The translations under genes were made by a program, and so were the position numbers. Below the pieces are notes generated by a model, which worked only from the letters and a program-made list of their open reading frames with translations, had not been told where the DNA came from and ran no database searches. 43,370 nt of DNA from Ruminococcaceae bacterium UBA1741 (GTDB lineage Bacteria > Bacillota > Clostridia > Oscillospirales > Acutalibacteraceae). The DNA lies in the NCBI GenBank assembly GCA_002315685.1, contig DCHX01000011.1, positions 3,692 to 47,061 of the forward strand, given 5' to 3'. The number at the start of each line of letters is the position of its first letter. Position 1 is the first letter of the stretch. Below are positions 31,025-39,126 of this stretch, one piece after another.

Positions 31025-32759
31025 TTCGGTCACCTCCGTTTGTTTGTTGTTCATATACTTCACGGTAAATTTCGCTTGTTTTAAGAAGCTCGTCGTGTTT
31101 ACCGACATTCATAATTTTACCGTTTTCCATAACGATAATCATATCGGCATCCTGAACGGACGAAATTCTTTGGGCGATAATTATTTTTGTAGTTTCGGGA
31201 ATATAGTTTGCAAATCCCGCACGGATAACAGCATCGGTTTTTGTATCAACCGCACTCGTAGAGTCATCAAGAATAAGAATTTTCGGTTTTTTAAGAAGCG
31301 CACGGGCAATACAAAGCCGTTGCTTTTGACCGCCCGATACATTTGTGCCTCCCTGTTCAACAAAGGTTTCGTACTTGTCGGGGAATGTTTCGACAAACTC
31401 GTCGGCACAAGCAAGCTTACAAGCCTCTTTAATCTCTTCTTCGGTAGCATTTTCGTTACCCCAACGAAGATTATCGTTGATAGTTCCCGCAAACAAAAGG
31501 TTCTTTTGAAGCACCATAGCAACAGCGCCTCTAAGTGAGTCAAGGTCGTATTCCCTAACATCAACGCCGCCAACCTTAACCGAGCCCTCGGTTGTGTCAT
31601 AAAGGCGCGGTATTAACTGTACTAAGGTTGATTTACTCGAACCCGTTCCGCCTATAACACCTACCGTCATACCCGACTCGATTTTAAGGTTAATATCGGA
31701 AATTGCAAACTTTTTGCCGTGCTTTGAATACTTAAAGTTTACATTATCAAATTCGATAGAGCCGTCTTTTATCTCTTTAATTCCGTTTTCGGGACTTATA
31801 AGATTTGACTTTTCATCTAAAACTTCGGAAATACGCTTTGCCGATTCTGCCGACATTGTAATCATTACATATATCATAGAAATCATCATAAGCTGAATTA
31901 ACACTTGGAATCCGTAAGTAAGCATTGCCGACATTTCGCCGACATTGATACTGCTCTTTCCGCCGATAATAAGGTATGAACCTACCGCCAATACGAAAAC
32001 CATATTAAAGTAAAGACAAATCTGCATAAGCGGAGAGTTAAGAGCTACAATTCTTTCTGCCTTTGTAAAATCACCCATAATGTCCTCGGATGCTTTTGTA
32101 AACTTTTCGGTTTCATAGGTTTCACGGGAAAAGCCTTTTACTACACGCATAGCACGGACATTTTCCTCAACCGATTCGTTTAATTTATCGTACTTCTTGA
32201 AAACCCGCCTAAATGCAGGCATTGCTTTTTTTGCAATCATAATAAGTCCGAATGCCAAAACGGGTATTACAACCGCAAAACTAATAGCAAGCTTTCCACC
32301 CATAAAGAACGCCATAATGATAGAGAAAATAAGCATAAGCGGAGCTCTCAAAGCTATTCTTATTATCATCATAAATGACATTTGAACATTACTGACATCA
32401 GTAGTCATACGGGTAACAAGCGACGATGACGAGAATTTGTCAATATTACTGAAAGAAAAGTCGGATATATTGTAAAACATATCGTGTCTTAAATTTCTTG
32501 AAAATCCCGCCGAAGCCTTTGCGCTCGTATATCCCGCAATGCCTCCGCAGGCAAGCGAGCTTAATGCAAGTCCCACCAAAATTCCACCTGTTTTAAGAAT
32601 AATGGAAAGGGTTGCCGTACCCGCATTGAACTTATCAATAAGCCCTGCCGTAACATAAGGAATTATACATTCAATAACGGCTTCCAAAAAAATAAAAAGC
32701 ATTGTAAAGAATACGGCAGGTTTGTATTCCCTAACACTTTTCGCTAACCTTTTAATCAT
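31017..32759 (-). CDS. ABC exporter half-transporter, degenerate ATPase site
   Basis: This 580-residue protein is the second half of the exporter. Six membrane helices (about 15-300) precede a nucleotide-binding domain whose Walker A is GGTGSSKST (Ser where Gly is usual), signature NVSGGQ, and Walker B ILDDSTSAVD, where Asp replaces the catalytic Glu. Heterodimeric exporters such as TM287/288 and BmrCD carry one degenerate site in the same way, so this subunit is probably the non-hydrolysing partner. The start at 32759 follows GGAGG, and the ATG overlaps the marR stop by 8 bases (ATGATTAA). Confidence 0.93.
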   Translation of the reverse strand: MIKRLAKSVREYKPAVFFTMLFIFLEAVIECIIPYVTAGLIDKFNAGTATLSIILKTGGILVGLALSSLACGGIAGYTSAKASAGFSRNLRHDMFYNISDFSFSNIDKFSSSSLVTRMTTDVSNVQMSFMMIIRIALRAPLMLIFSIIMAFFMGGKLAISFAVVIPVLAFGLIMIAKKAMPAFRRVFKKYDKLNESVEENVRAMRVVKGFSRETYETEKFTKASEDIMGDFTKAERIVALNSPLMQICLYFNMVFVLAVGSYLIIGGKSSINVGEMSAMLTYGFQVLIQLMMISMIYVMITMSAESAKRISEVLDEKSNLISPENGIKEIKDGSIEFDNVNFKYSKHGKKFAISDINLKIESGMTVGVIGGTGSSKSTLVQLIPRLYDTTEGSVKVGGVDVREYDLDSLRGAVAMVLQKNLLFAGTINDNLRWGNENATEEEIKEACKLACADEFVETFPDKYETFVEQGGTNVSGGQKQRLCIARALLKKPKILILDDSTSAVDTKTDAVIRAGFANYIPETTKIIIAQRISSVQDADMIIVMENGKIMNVGKHDELLKTSEIYREVYEQQTNGGDRNE

Positions 32760-33195
32760 TTTTATCCTCCAAATTTTTTTTGATTTTTTCACAAACATTT
32801 ATAAATGTTTCAAGCTCTTCTTCGCTTATTCCGGCTTTCATTTTTTCCTCACTCTCGGAAATACCGTTTATAACCTTATTGTGAATATCAACCGCCTTTT
32901 CGGTCAGGACTATCTTTTTAAGCCGAGCATCACTTTCAACGCTTTTTCTGACTATAAGACCGTTTTTCTCCATAAGCTGTAACATTTTCGTAGCGGTAGA
33001 ACGACGAATGGAAAACCGCACCTCGAAATCTTTTTGGTAAACATCTTTATCTCTGTTTTCAAAAAAATAATTCATAGCAAAGCCGTGAACACCGCTTACC
33101 GATTCCAGCTCCTTCGGTTTTCTTTTTTCAAAATCTCTTTTGATAAGATTTGCTATGCACCTGATTTCAAAACCGATAGTTCGGTCCTTATCCAT
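32752..33195 (-). CDS. MarR-family transcriptional repressor
   Basis: This 147-residue winged-helix DNA-binding protein has the MarR layout: an N-terminal dimerisation helix, a helix-turn-helix (about 60-85, FSIRRSTATKMLQLMEKNGLI), a beta wing with ESDARLKKIVLT, and C-terminal dimerisation helices. MarR proteins release their operator upon binding a small molecule. It is the first gene of the exporter operon and very likely represses it and itself through the palindrome next to its promoter. The start at 33195 follows GGGAGG. Confidence 0.92.
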   Translation of the reverse strand: MDKDRTIGFEIRCIANLIKRDFEKRKPKELESVSGVHGFAMNYFFENRDKDVYQKDFEVRFSIRRSTATKMLQLMEKNGLIVRKSVESDARLKKIVLTEKAVDIHNKVINGISESEEKMKAGISEEELETFINVCEKIKKNLEDKND

Positions 33196-33226
33196 AATAT
33201 CGCCTCCCGTTTTGTATAAGTACATT

Positions 33227-33242
33227 TGTTAGCCGACTAACA
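33227..33242. promoter_or_regulatory. Candidate MarR operator
   Basis: A perfect 6-bp inverted repeat TGTTAG/CTAACA with a 4-base centre lies at 33227-33242. It begins on the last base of the marR -10 element and spans the predicted transcription start, an ideal place for repression. Confidence 0.7.
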
Positions 33243-33270
33243 TTATATATCCTGCTTGTTTGAAAGTCAA
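33242..33270 (-). promoter_or_regulatory. Sigma-A type promoter for the marR-ABC operon
   Basis: On the minus strand: -35 TTGACT (33265-33270), 17-base spacer, perfect -10 TATAAT (33242-33247). Confidence 0.85.
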
Positions 33271-33289
33271 GCATAAAACAGTTAAATTT

Positions 33290-33329
33290 TAACAAAAAAT
33301 TAAAACCCAAAGAATATAAACTCCTTGGG
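33290..33329 (-). terminator. Terminator of the permease gene
   Basis: On the minus strand CCCAAGGA (33322-33329) pairs with TCTTTGGG (33306-33313) including one G-U pair, followed by TTTTAATTTTTT. It stands seven bases after the permease stop and shields the marR promoter. Confidence 0.8.
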
Positions 33330-33336
33330 CTTCAAA

Positions 33337-34449
33337 TCATACTGAAAATACAAGTGCAAACACCGTCAAAACGGCAAGAAAAAGCAAGTTTAGTGCTGTA
33401 AAAAGCTTAAAATAATGCTTTGTGTCATTAGGATATAAGGTCTTAAATTCGCTGAATGTAATAAGACTTGCAAGAGAAGCAATAATTGTTCCGGTACCGC
33501 CTATATTTACGCCCAGCAACAGTTCTTTATAATTATCGGTAAACTTTGAAAGTAAAATGGCGGTAGGCACATTGCTTATAAACTGGCACGAAAAAAGAGA
33601 TAGTAAAAGTGTGCTCTTTTCCGCAAGGGTTGACACAAATCCGTGAATAATATCAAGGCGTGAAACATTACCCGCAAAAATAAAGAACATAACAAATGTA
33701 AATATAAGCGGATAATCAACCGAATAAAGCGCACCTCTGTCGAAAATCAAAAGCGTTACAACGATTATTGCCGTAATAATAAGGTATGGCAAAATCCTGA
33801 AAACCGCAAGAATTGATAAGATGAATAAAATTATGTAAATAACGGTTTTCTTTTTATCAAGCGGCTTTTCTATTTGTTTGTCCATTTTAAGCTTTGTGCT
33901 TTTAAGAGGTAAACAACAAGCTATCAGCATTAAAACGGCTAATATAAACGGCGGTAACATTATTAGTGTAAATTCGCCTGTCGGAATATTAAAATATGAA
34001 TATAAATACAGATTTTGCGGATTTCCGAAGGGTGTTACCATTCCGCCTAAATTTGCCGAAATATTTTGCAGAATAAATATGTACGCACTGTATTTTTCGT
34101 TTCCCGTAACCGACAACGCCAAGTACCCAAGCGGTAAAAATGTGATAAGCGCCATATCGTTCGCAATAAGCATAGAGCCGACAAATGTAATTATTACAAG
34201 CGCTATTGCAAGCATTCTTAAATTTCCGACAGTCTTTACGATTTTTCTTGAAAGTATCGTAAAAAACATAATGTTGCGAAGAGCGCAAACAACCGCCAAT
34301 GTGCTGAACAAGCAAGCAATGGTTTTGTAGTCGATGTAGCTTAAATAATGCCTGTCCGGGCAAACAAAAATACAGCTTAACAAAGCAAATATAAATGCTA
34401 TGCAAAAAACTGTATTTTTCTTAATAAATTTATTAAGTTTACTTGTCAT
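33337..34449 (-). CDS. ArsB/NhaD/SLC13-type permease
   Basis: This 370-residue integral membrane protein has about ten hydrophobic helices. Features of the ion-transporter (IT) superfamily are seen in both halves: NDMALITFLP and GNPQNLYLYS in the first, ISNVPTAILLS and GGTGTIIASLAS in the second, corresponding to the two helical-hairpin substrate sites. The ion or anion carried (arsenite, sodium/proton, dicarboxylate, sulphate) cannot be decided. I set the start at 34449, where the ATG overlaps the stop of the Dabb gene by 11 bases. No strong ribosome binding site is seen, so translational coupling is likely. It is on the short side for the family. Confidence 0.85.
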   Translation of the reverse strand: MTSKLNKFIKKNTVFCIAFIFALLSCIFVCPDRHYLSYIDYKTIACLFSTLAVVCALRNIMFFTILSRKIVKTVGNLRMLAIALVIITFVGSMLIANDMALITFLPLGYLALSVTGNEKYSAYIFILQNISANLGGMVTPFGNPQNLYLYSYFNIPTGEFTLIMLPPFILAVLMLIACCLPLKSTKLKMDKQIEKPLDKKKTVIYIILFILSILAVFRILPYLIITAIIVVTLLIFDRGALYSVDYPLIFTFVMFFIFAGNVSRLDIIHGFVSTLAEKSTLLLSLFSCQFISNVPTAILLSKFTDNYKELLLGVNIGGTGTIIASLASLITFSEFKTLYPNDTKHYFKLFTALNLLFLAVLTVFALVFSV

Positions 34450-34747
34450 CTTCAAAATCAAGACAAGAGCGTAATTCGGTATATGGACGAACAAAGGTGT
34501 CTGCAATGTGAACATGCTTCGGATTTACGGAATATGCTTTCAATGCCTCAAAGGATTCAAAGCTACTGTCAAGCATCATATCGGCATTAGAGGTTTCAAG
34601 TCCGTTAATATTTACCTTTATGTCAATAAGTCCCGGAATTTCTCCCTTTAAGGATTCAAGTCCCGATTTAGCCCCCTGCTTGATTTCTTTTTTCTTTTCG
34701 CAATCAAATTCATCCTTCAATTTCCACAAAATAATATGCTTTACCAT
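34439..34747 (-). CDS. Dabb (stress-responsive A/B barrel) domain protein
   Basis: This 102-residue protein fits the Dabb family over its full length: MVKHIILWKLK at the N-terminus, then the conserved region DMMLDSSFESFEALKAYSVNPKHVHIADTFVRP (given here as hallmark residues D56 to about 88), ending with acidic residues. Members are small dimeric ferredoxin-like barrels of mostly unknown biochemical role. GGGGTTG before the ATG is a weak ribosome binding site. A consensus promoter precedes it, and it is coupled to the permease gene. Confidence 0.88.
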   Translation of the reverse strand: MVKHIILWKLKDEFDCEKKKEIKQGAKSGLESLKGEIPGLIDIKVNINGLETSNADMMLDSSFESFEALKAYSVNPKHVHIADTFVRPYTELRSCLDFEDDK

Positions 34748-34791
34748 TTTATCAACCCCAAAATCTTTTAAGTATAGAAATAATATAGAAC

Positions 34792-34825
34792 ATTATAATA
34801 TTCAATTATAAAACTGTCAACAGTT
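34792..34825 (-). promoter_or_regulatory. Consensus promoter with palindrome over the -35
   Basis: On the minus strand a perfect -35 TTGACA (34815-34820), 17-base spacer and perfect -10 TATAAT (34792-34797) drive the Dabb-permease pair. A perfect palindrome AACTGT/ACAGTT with a 2-base centre (34812-34825) overlaps the -35 and may be an operator. Confidence 0.8.
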
Positions 34826-34908
34826 CTTAAAAAATTATCGGTATAATTTCAAAAAATAACAGCAAAACAAAAAAATAAAAAAATTTTTAACTTTATTGAA
34901 AAATATTC

Positions 34909-34937
34909 TTGACATTAAAAAGCAAATATGATATATT
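34909..34937 (+). promoter_or_regulatory. Promoter of the tRNA-Thr/tRNA-Tyr unit
   Basis: Perfect -35 TTGACA (34909-34914), 17-base spacer, -10 TATATT (34932-34937), about 20 bases before tRNA-Thr. Confidence 0.82.
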
Positions 34938-34957
34938 AATTGGGCGCCGAAAAATAT

Positions 34958-35033
34958 GCTGGTGTAGCTCAGTTGGTAGAGCAGCTGATTTGTAATCAGC
35001 AGGTCGGGGGTTCAAGTCCGTCCACCAGCTCCA
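34958..35033 (+). tRNA. tRNA-Thr(TGT)
   Basis: A complete 76-base cloverleaf: acceptor GCTGGTG/CACCAGC, D-arm GCTC/GAGC, anticodon stem GCTGA/TCAGC with loop TTTGTAA (anticodon TGT), T-arm with GGTTCAAGT, and an encoded 3' CCA. Confidence 0.95.
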
Positions 35034-35058
35034 CTTTTTTGAGTGCAAAATTAAATAT

Positions 35059-35143
35059 GGGAGAGTTCCCGAGTGGCCAAAGGGGACAGACTGTAAATCT
35101 GCTGCTTTCAGCTTCGATGGTTCGAATCCATCCTCTCCCACCA
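35059..35143 (+). tRNA. tRNA-Tyr(GTA)
   Basis: An 85-base class II tRNA with acceptor GGGAGAG/CTCTCCC, anticodon loop CTGTAAA (anticodon GTA), a long variable arm (GCTTTCAGC region), T-loop GGTTCGAATCC and encoded CCA. It follows tRNA-Thr by 25 bases in the same transcript. Confidence 0.95.
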
Positions 35144-35186
35144 AAATCGACAATTCTCGTAAGAGGGTTGTCGATTTTACTTTTTA
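35143..35186 (+). terminator. Terminator of the tRNA operon
   Basis: An 11-bp stem, AAAATCGACAA (35143-35153) with TTGTCGATTTT (35168-35178), a 14-base loop and the tail ACTTTTTACC follow tRNA-Tyr directly. Confidence 0.88.
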
Positions 35187-35411
35187 CCTCTTCACTATTC
35201 ACTCTTCACTAAATATTGTCGATTTTGGATGTAATAAGTAATAGGTAATTGTGAAAAATATATTTCCCCCTACGGCAGAATCTGCTCGCAGGGGGAAATA
35301 TATTTTACAATGTTTTTTTAGAGCCTCTTTTTACAAAAGTCGGGGCTGAAAGTTATTTTCAAAAAACGCTTACCTTAAAACGCACACGACCTTAAAATCG
35401 ACTTTTGAGGT
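35187..35411. repeat. Repeat-rich spacer between tRNA-Tyr and ftsH with a long palindrome
   Basis: No gene is visible here. The left part has degenerate TTCACT repeats (35190-35210) and a second copy of TTGTCGATTTT (35217-35227). A perfect 17-bp inverted repeat lies at 35255-35271 and 35290-35306 (AAAATATATTTCCCCCT and its complement) around an 18-base GC-richer loop. T-rich tracts flank both sides, so it could end ftsH transcription. An inverted AAAATCGAC lies at 35394-35402 just before the ftsH stop. Confidence 0.7.
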
Positions 35412-37247
35412 TTATTGTTCCATAATTGCTTTGAATTCATCGCCGGTAATCTTTTCTTTTTCAAATAATGTTTCGGCAACAATTTTAAGCTTTTCAATGT
35501 TTGTTTTCAGTATTTCGGTTCCCTTGTTATATGCCTCATCAATAATTCTGTGAATTTCTTTGTCGATTTTGGCATTAACTGCTTCGGAACAGTTATCAAC
35601 ATGACCGTAATCCCTGCCTAAGAACACTTCGTCATTTGCATTTCCGTAAAGTATCGGGCCGAGTTCTTCGGACATTCCGTATTTTACAACCATATCACGC
35701 GCAATTTTTGTAGCACGCTCAATATCGTTTGAAGCACCGGCGGAAATATCGGAATTGCAAAGCTGTTCGGCAATTCTACCGCCCAAAAGCATTACAATTT
35801 CTTCTTCCATTTCGGTCTTGTACTTATTAAACTTATCCTCATTAGGTAACGAAACCGTCAAGCCTAACGCACGGCCTCTCGGAATAACGGTAATATAATG
35901 TATCTCGTCTTGCGTTGGGAGGAAATAACCGAGAACAGCGTGGCCGGCTTCGTGATAAGCAGTATTTTTCTTTTCGGAGTCTTTAATAACCCAACTCTTT
36001 TTCTCGGGTCCGCCGATTACTTTAAGAGTTGCCTCTTCAATCTCTTCTTGTGTTATAGCCTTTTTAGAATGTCTGACAGTAAGCAGTGCTGCTTCATTCA
36101 AAAGATTTTCAAGGTCGGCACCCGTAAATCCGGCAGTAGATTTTGCGATAGTAGAAAGCTCAACATCGGGACCTAACGGCTTTCCGCGAGAATGAACCTT
36201 CAAAATTTCTTCTCTGCCCTTAACATCGGGATAATTAACAGTAATTTGTCTATCAAATCTACCGGGACGAAGTAATGCTTTATCAAGAATATCAGGTCTG
36301 TTAGTGGCCGCCATTACGATAACCCCGGTATTTTCTCCGAATCCGTCCATTTCAACAAGCAGTTGATTTAGTGTTTGTTCTCTTTCGTCGTGTCCGCCGC
36401 CGAGTCCGGCGCCTCTTTGACGACCTACGGCATCAATTTCATCAATAAAAATAATTGACGGTGCGTTTTTCTTTGCTTCCCCGAACAAATCACGAACACG
36501 GGAAGCACCAACACCTACAAACATTTCAACAAAGTCAGAGCCGGAAATAGAGAAAAACGGAACTCCCGCTTCCCCTGCTACCGCACGGGCAAGTAATGTT
36601 TTACCTGTTCCCGGAGGACCGACTAACAAAACACCTTTCGGAATTCGAGCGCCGAGTTCGTTAAATTTCTTGGGATTTTTAAGAAAATCAACAATTTCGG
36701 CCATTTCCTCTTTTTCTTCATCAGCACCGGCAACATCAGCAAAAGTAGTTTTTCTTTTGTCGTCATTCTTTTTAACCTTTGCTTTTCCGAAGCCCATTGT
36801 TTTGTCGGAACCAATTGCGGAGTTCATACGCTTCAAAATAAAGAAACCGAAAACAAGCATAAGACCTATCATAAGTGCAGAAGGCAACATACTCATAAGC
36901 CAAGATGTTTCTCCGCCGCTCTTATAATCGTATTTTACAATCTTGTCAGTTCCCTTATTGTTTGCGTTAATAAGGATAACGGCATCGTTTACATCATTAT
37001 AGAAAATCGAAGATTCGGGAACAGTATAATGATAGGTCTTGCCGTCCTTTCTTAAAACATAGGTTAAATCGCCCGTATAAAGATTAAGTTGAAATTCACT
37101 TACTTCGTTATTTACGATTTTATCAACAATTTCATAATACTTTGTATCTTCGGAATTTTTTGATAATTTTGAAACCGCAACAAACGAAAGAATCAAAATT
37201 ATCGGAATTCCGATATACAGTAATACATTCTTCAAATTCTTGTTCAA
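35412..37247 (-). CDS. ftsH: ATP-dependent zinc metalloprotease FtsH
   Basis: This 611-residue membrane protease degrades misfolded membrane proteins and regulators as a hexamer. Two membrane helices (about 8-26 and 117-138) bracket a small extracytoplasmic domain. The AAA domain has Walker A GPPGTGKT (210-217), Walker B IIFIDE and the second region of homology with RPGRFDR. The zinc site HEAGH is at 432-436. The start is a TTG (37247) with AAGGAG eight bases upstream. It is the last gene of the dut-rnj-rplI-dnaB-tilS-hpt run, and the tilS-hpt-ftsH order is classic for Firmicutes. Confidence 0.97.
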   Translation of the reverse strand: MNKNLKNVLLYIGIPIILILSFVAVSKLSKNSEDTKYYEIVDKIVNNEVSEFQLNLYTGDLTYVLRKDGKTYHYTVPESSIFYNDVNDAVILINANNKGTDKIVKYDYKSGGETSWLMSMLPSALMIGLMLVFGFFILKRMNSAIGSDKTMGFGKAKVKKNDDKRKTTFADVAGADEEKEEMAEIVDFLKNPKKFNELGARIPKGVLLVGPPGTGKTLLARAVAGEAGVPFFSISGSDFVEMFVGVGASRVRDLFGEAKKNAPSIIFIDEIDAVGRQRGAGLGGGHDEREQTLNQLLVEMDGFGENTGVIVMAATNRPDILDKALLRPGRFDRQITVNYPDVKGREEILKVHSRGKPLGPDVELSTIAKSTAGFTGADLENLLNEAALLTVRHSKKAITQEEIEEATLKVIGGPEKKSWVIKDSEKKNTAYHEAGHAVLGYFLPTQDEIHYITVIPRGRALGLTVSLPNEDKFNKYKTEMEEEIVMLLGGRIAEQLCNSDISAGASNDIERATKIARDMVVKYGMSEELGPILYGNANDEVFLGRDYGHVDNCSEAVNAKIDKEIHRIIDEAYNKGTEILKTNIEKLKIVAETLFEKEKITGDEFKAIMEQ

Positions 37248-37279
37248 CTAAAAGACTCCTTAAAATTATTATTCTGTTA

Positions 37280-37816
37280 TCAGTAGTACTTTGGAGAAAG
37301 GACACCGACAAACGGAAGATTACGGTAATGTTCGTTATAATCAAGACCGTAACCGATTACAAAAGCATCGGGAATAACTTTACCGACATAATCAGCTTTT
37401 ATATCAGCCTTGCGATTTGCGGGTTTATCAAGCAAAGTGCAAATCTTAATACTTTTAGCATTACGGTCAGCCAAAACCTTTTTAAGATAAGAAAGTGTAA
37501 TTCCCGAATCCAAAATATCCTCTACTATAAGTATATCACATCCATCGGGATCTAAATCAAGATCTTTCTTAAATTTTACGACACCGGTGGTTTTTGTGCC
37601 GGAATAGGAAGAAACAGCCATAAAATCAATTTTACAATCACATTCAATATTTTTAAGTAAATCGGACATAAAAACAACCGCACCTTTAAGTACGCTGACA
37701 AGCAAAAGATTCTTGCCCTCGTAATCCTTTGAGATTTGTGCGCCTAATTTTTTACAAATATCCTGTAATTCTTCCTCACTAATCAATACTTCCTCTACGC
37801 CTTCAATTGGTTTCAT
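37280..37816 (-). CDS. hpt: Hypoxanthine phosphoribosyltransferase
   Basis: This 178-residue salvage enzyme converts hypoxanthine (and usually guanine) plus PRPP to IMP or GMP. The PRPP-binding loop VEDILDSGITL (about 98-108), the flexible loop SSYSGTK and the purine-contacting C-terminal VIGYGLDYNEHYR are all present. The ATG overlaps the tilS stop by four bases (ATGA). In Bacillus the tilS-hpt-ftsH trio is essential and TilS and HprT can interact, so the coupling is expected. Confidence 0.97.
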   Translation of the reverse strand: MKPIEGVEEVLISEEELQDICKKLGAQISKDYEGKNLLLVSVLKGAVVFMSDLLKNIECDCKIDFMAVSSYSGTKTTGVVKFKKDLDLDPDGCDILIVEDILDSGITLSYLKKVLADRNAKSIKICTLLDKPANRKADIKADYVGKVIPDAFVIGYGLDYNEHYRNLPFVGVLSPKYY

Positions 37817-39126
37817 TTCTTTTTCCCCTTTATTATTTTTGTATCAAAAAACAATACATTTTTTGTTTTTTTATCAACCTTTACTCTATCCGCCGTGCCG
37901 ATTTTATATGCCCACACGATACCTAAATCATCAGAAAACACAGGCAAATTTTCTCTGAAAGAAAGAGGTACTTTCTTTTCGGTTAAAAGCTTTTTAACCG
38001 TCTTAGTCGAATTGCTGTTGACAAGCTTAAGAGTATCGCTGTTTTCCTTTTTTACTTTTTTTAATTTGCCTACAATTTTATCATAATCAATAACCGAATT
38101 TGTAAACAAACCGTTAATTTTTTTTGAATTTATATAATTTTCGTATGAATATGTTTTTAATTCAATGTCAAAAGACAAACTATCATTTTCGTATTTTCCG
38201 AAAATAAGGAAATTGTCCTCCGAATAAGCATATAAACCGTTTGGTATGCTTGTTTTTATGCCGTTTTTAACACATACATCATATATGCTTTCAATATGGT
38301 TAAAATCACATTTATTACCAAAAACGGACTTATAATATTTAATAATTACCCTCTTTGCAACCGCTTTGTTAAGCTTGGAAAAACCACGAATATCCAAGCC
38401 CTTATCGGAAAATCGCTTTTCAAACTCACTATTTGCCAATTCACCTAAAAGCAGAGCATCTTCGCCTAAAATAAGCGATAACTTTGAGGCATTTTGCTCG
38501 GCGCCGTTATTTATGCTTTTTAGAATCGGCACTATTTTATGCCTAATGATATTTCTCGAACAATCATCAACAAAATTAGTAGAATCGGTAACATATTGCA
38601 GTGAATTATCACGACAATACTTTTCAATATCATCTCTTGTGCAAAATATAAGAGGTCTGATAATAATATCTCTTACAGGCGGAATACCTTTCATTCCGTC
38701 AGAAGATGTTCCCCTGACAAGATTAAATATCATAGTTTCCAAATTATCACTTGCGGTATGTGCGGTAGCGATTTTGCCTTTTTTGTTTTCATACAAAAAC
38801 TTATATCTTAACTCTCTTGCGGCTGTTTCAAGGCTTAAACCTTTTTCATTCGAATATGAAATCACATCCGCATTACCGCAAATAAACGGCACCGACAGTT
38901 TTTCGCAAAATTTTCGTGAAAATTCTTCATCTCTATCGGCTTCTTCTCCCCTAATCTTATGATTAAAGTGCGCCGCATACAAATCAAAACCGTATTTTTC
39001 TTTTAATGCAGATAGAATATGAAGCAAACAAACCGAGTCCGCACCGCCCGAAAGTGCAACCGTTATTTCCCTTGTATCTTCAAAAAGGGCAAATGTATCA
39101 ATCGCCTTAAAAACTTTTTCAATCAT
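37813..39126 (-). CDS. tilS: tRNA(Ile)-lysidine synthetase
   Basis: This 437-residue enzyme converts C34 of tRNA-Ile(CAU) to lysidine so that it reads AUA codons, and is essential. The ATP PP-loop SGGADS (26-31) is at the N-terminus, followed by AAHFNHKIRG and the GTAHT-type motif (ATAHTASDNLETM). The C-terminal TilS domain, with VPLSFRENLPVFSDDLGIVWAYKIG, is also present. Its ATG overlaps the dnaB stop by four bases. Confidence 0.95.
   Translation of the reverse strand: MIEKVFKAIDTFALFEDTREITVALSGGADSVCLLHILSALKEKYGFDLYAAHFNHKIRGEEADRDEEFSRKFCEKLSVPFICGNADVISYSNEKGLSLETAARELRYKFLYENKKGKIATAHTASDNLETMIFNLVRGTSSDGMKGIPPVRDIIIRPLIFCTRDDIEKYCRDNSLQYVTDSTNFVDDCSRNIIRHKIVPILKSINNGAEQNASKLSLILGEDALLLGELANSEFEKRFSDKGLDIRGFSKLNKAVAKRVIIKYYKSVFGNKCDFNHIESIYDVCVKNGIKTSIPNGLYAYSEDNFLIFGKYENDSLSFDIELKTYSYENYINSKKINGLFTNSVIDYDKIVGKLKKVKKENSDTLKLVNSNSTKTVKKLLTEKKVPLSFRENLPVFSDDLGIVWAYKIGTADRVKVDKKTKNVLFFDTKIIKGKKK

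Noticed and set aside
34893..35212. Open frames on both strands through the tRNA-Thr/tRNA-Tyr region
   Set aside because: They are translations of tRNA genes and their complements. Clean cloverleaves with CCA ends, a promoter and a terminator explain the DNA.
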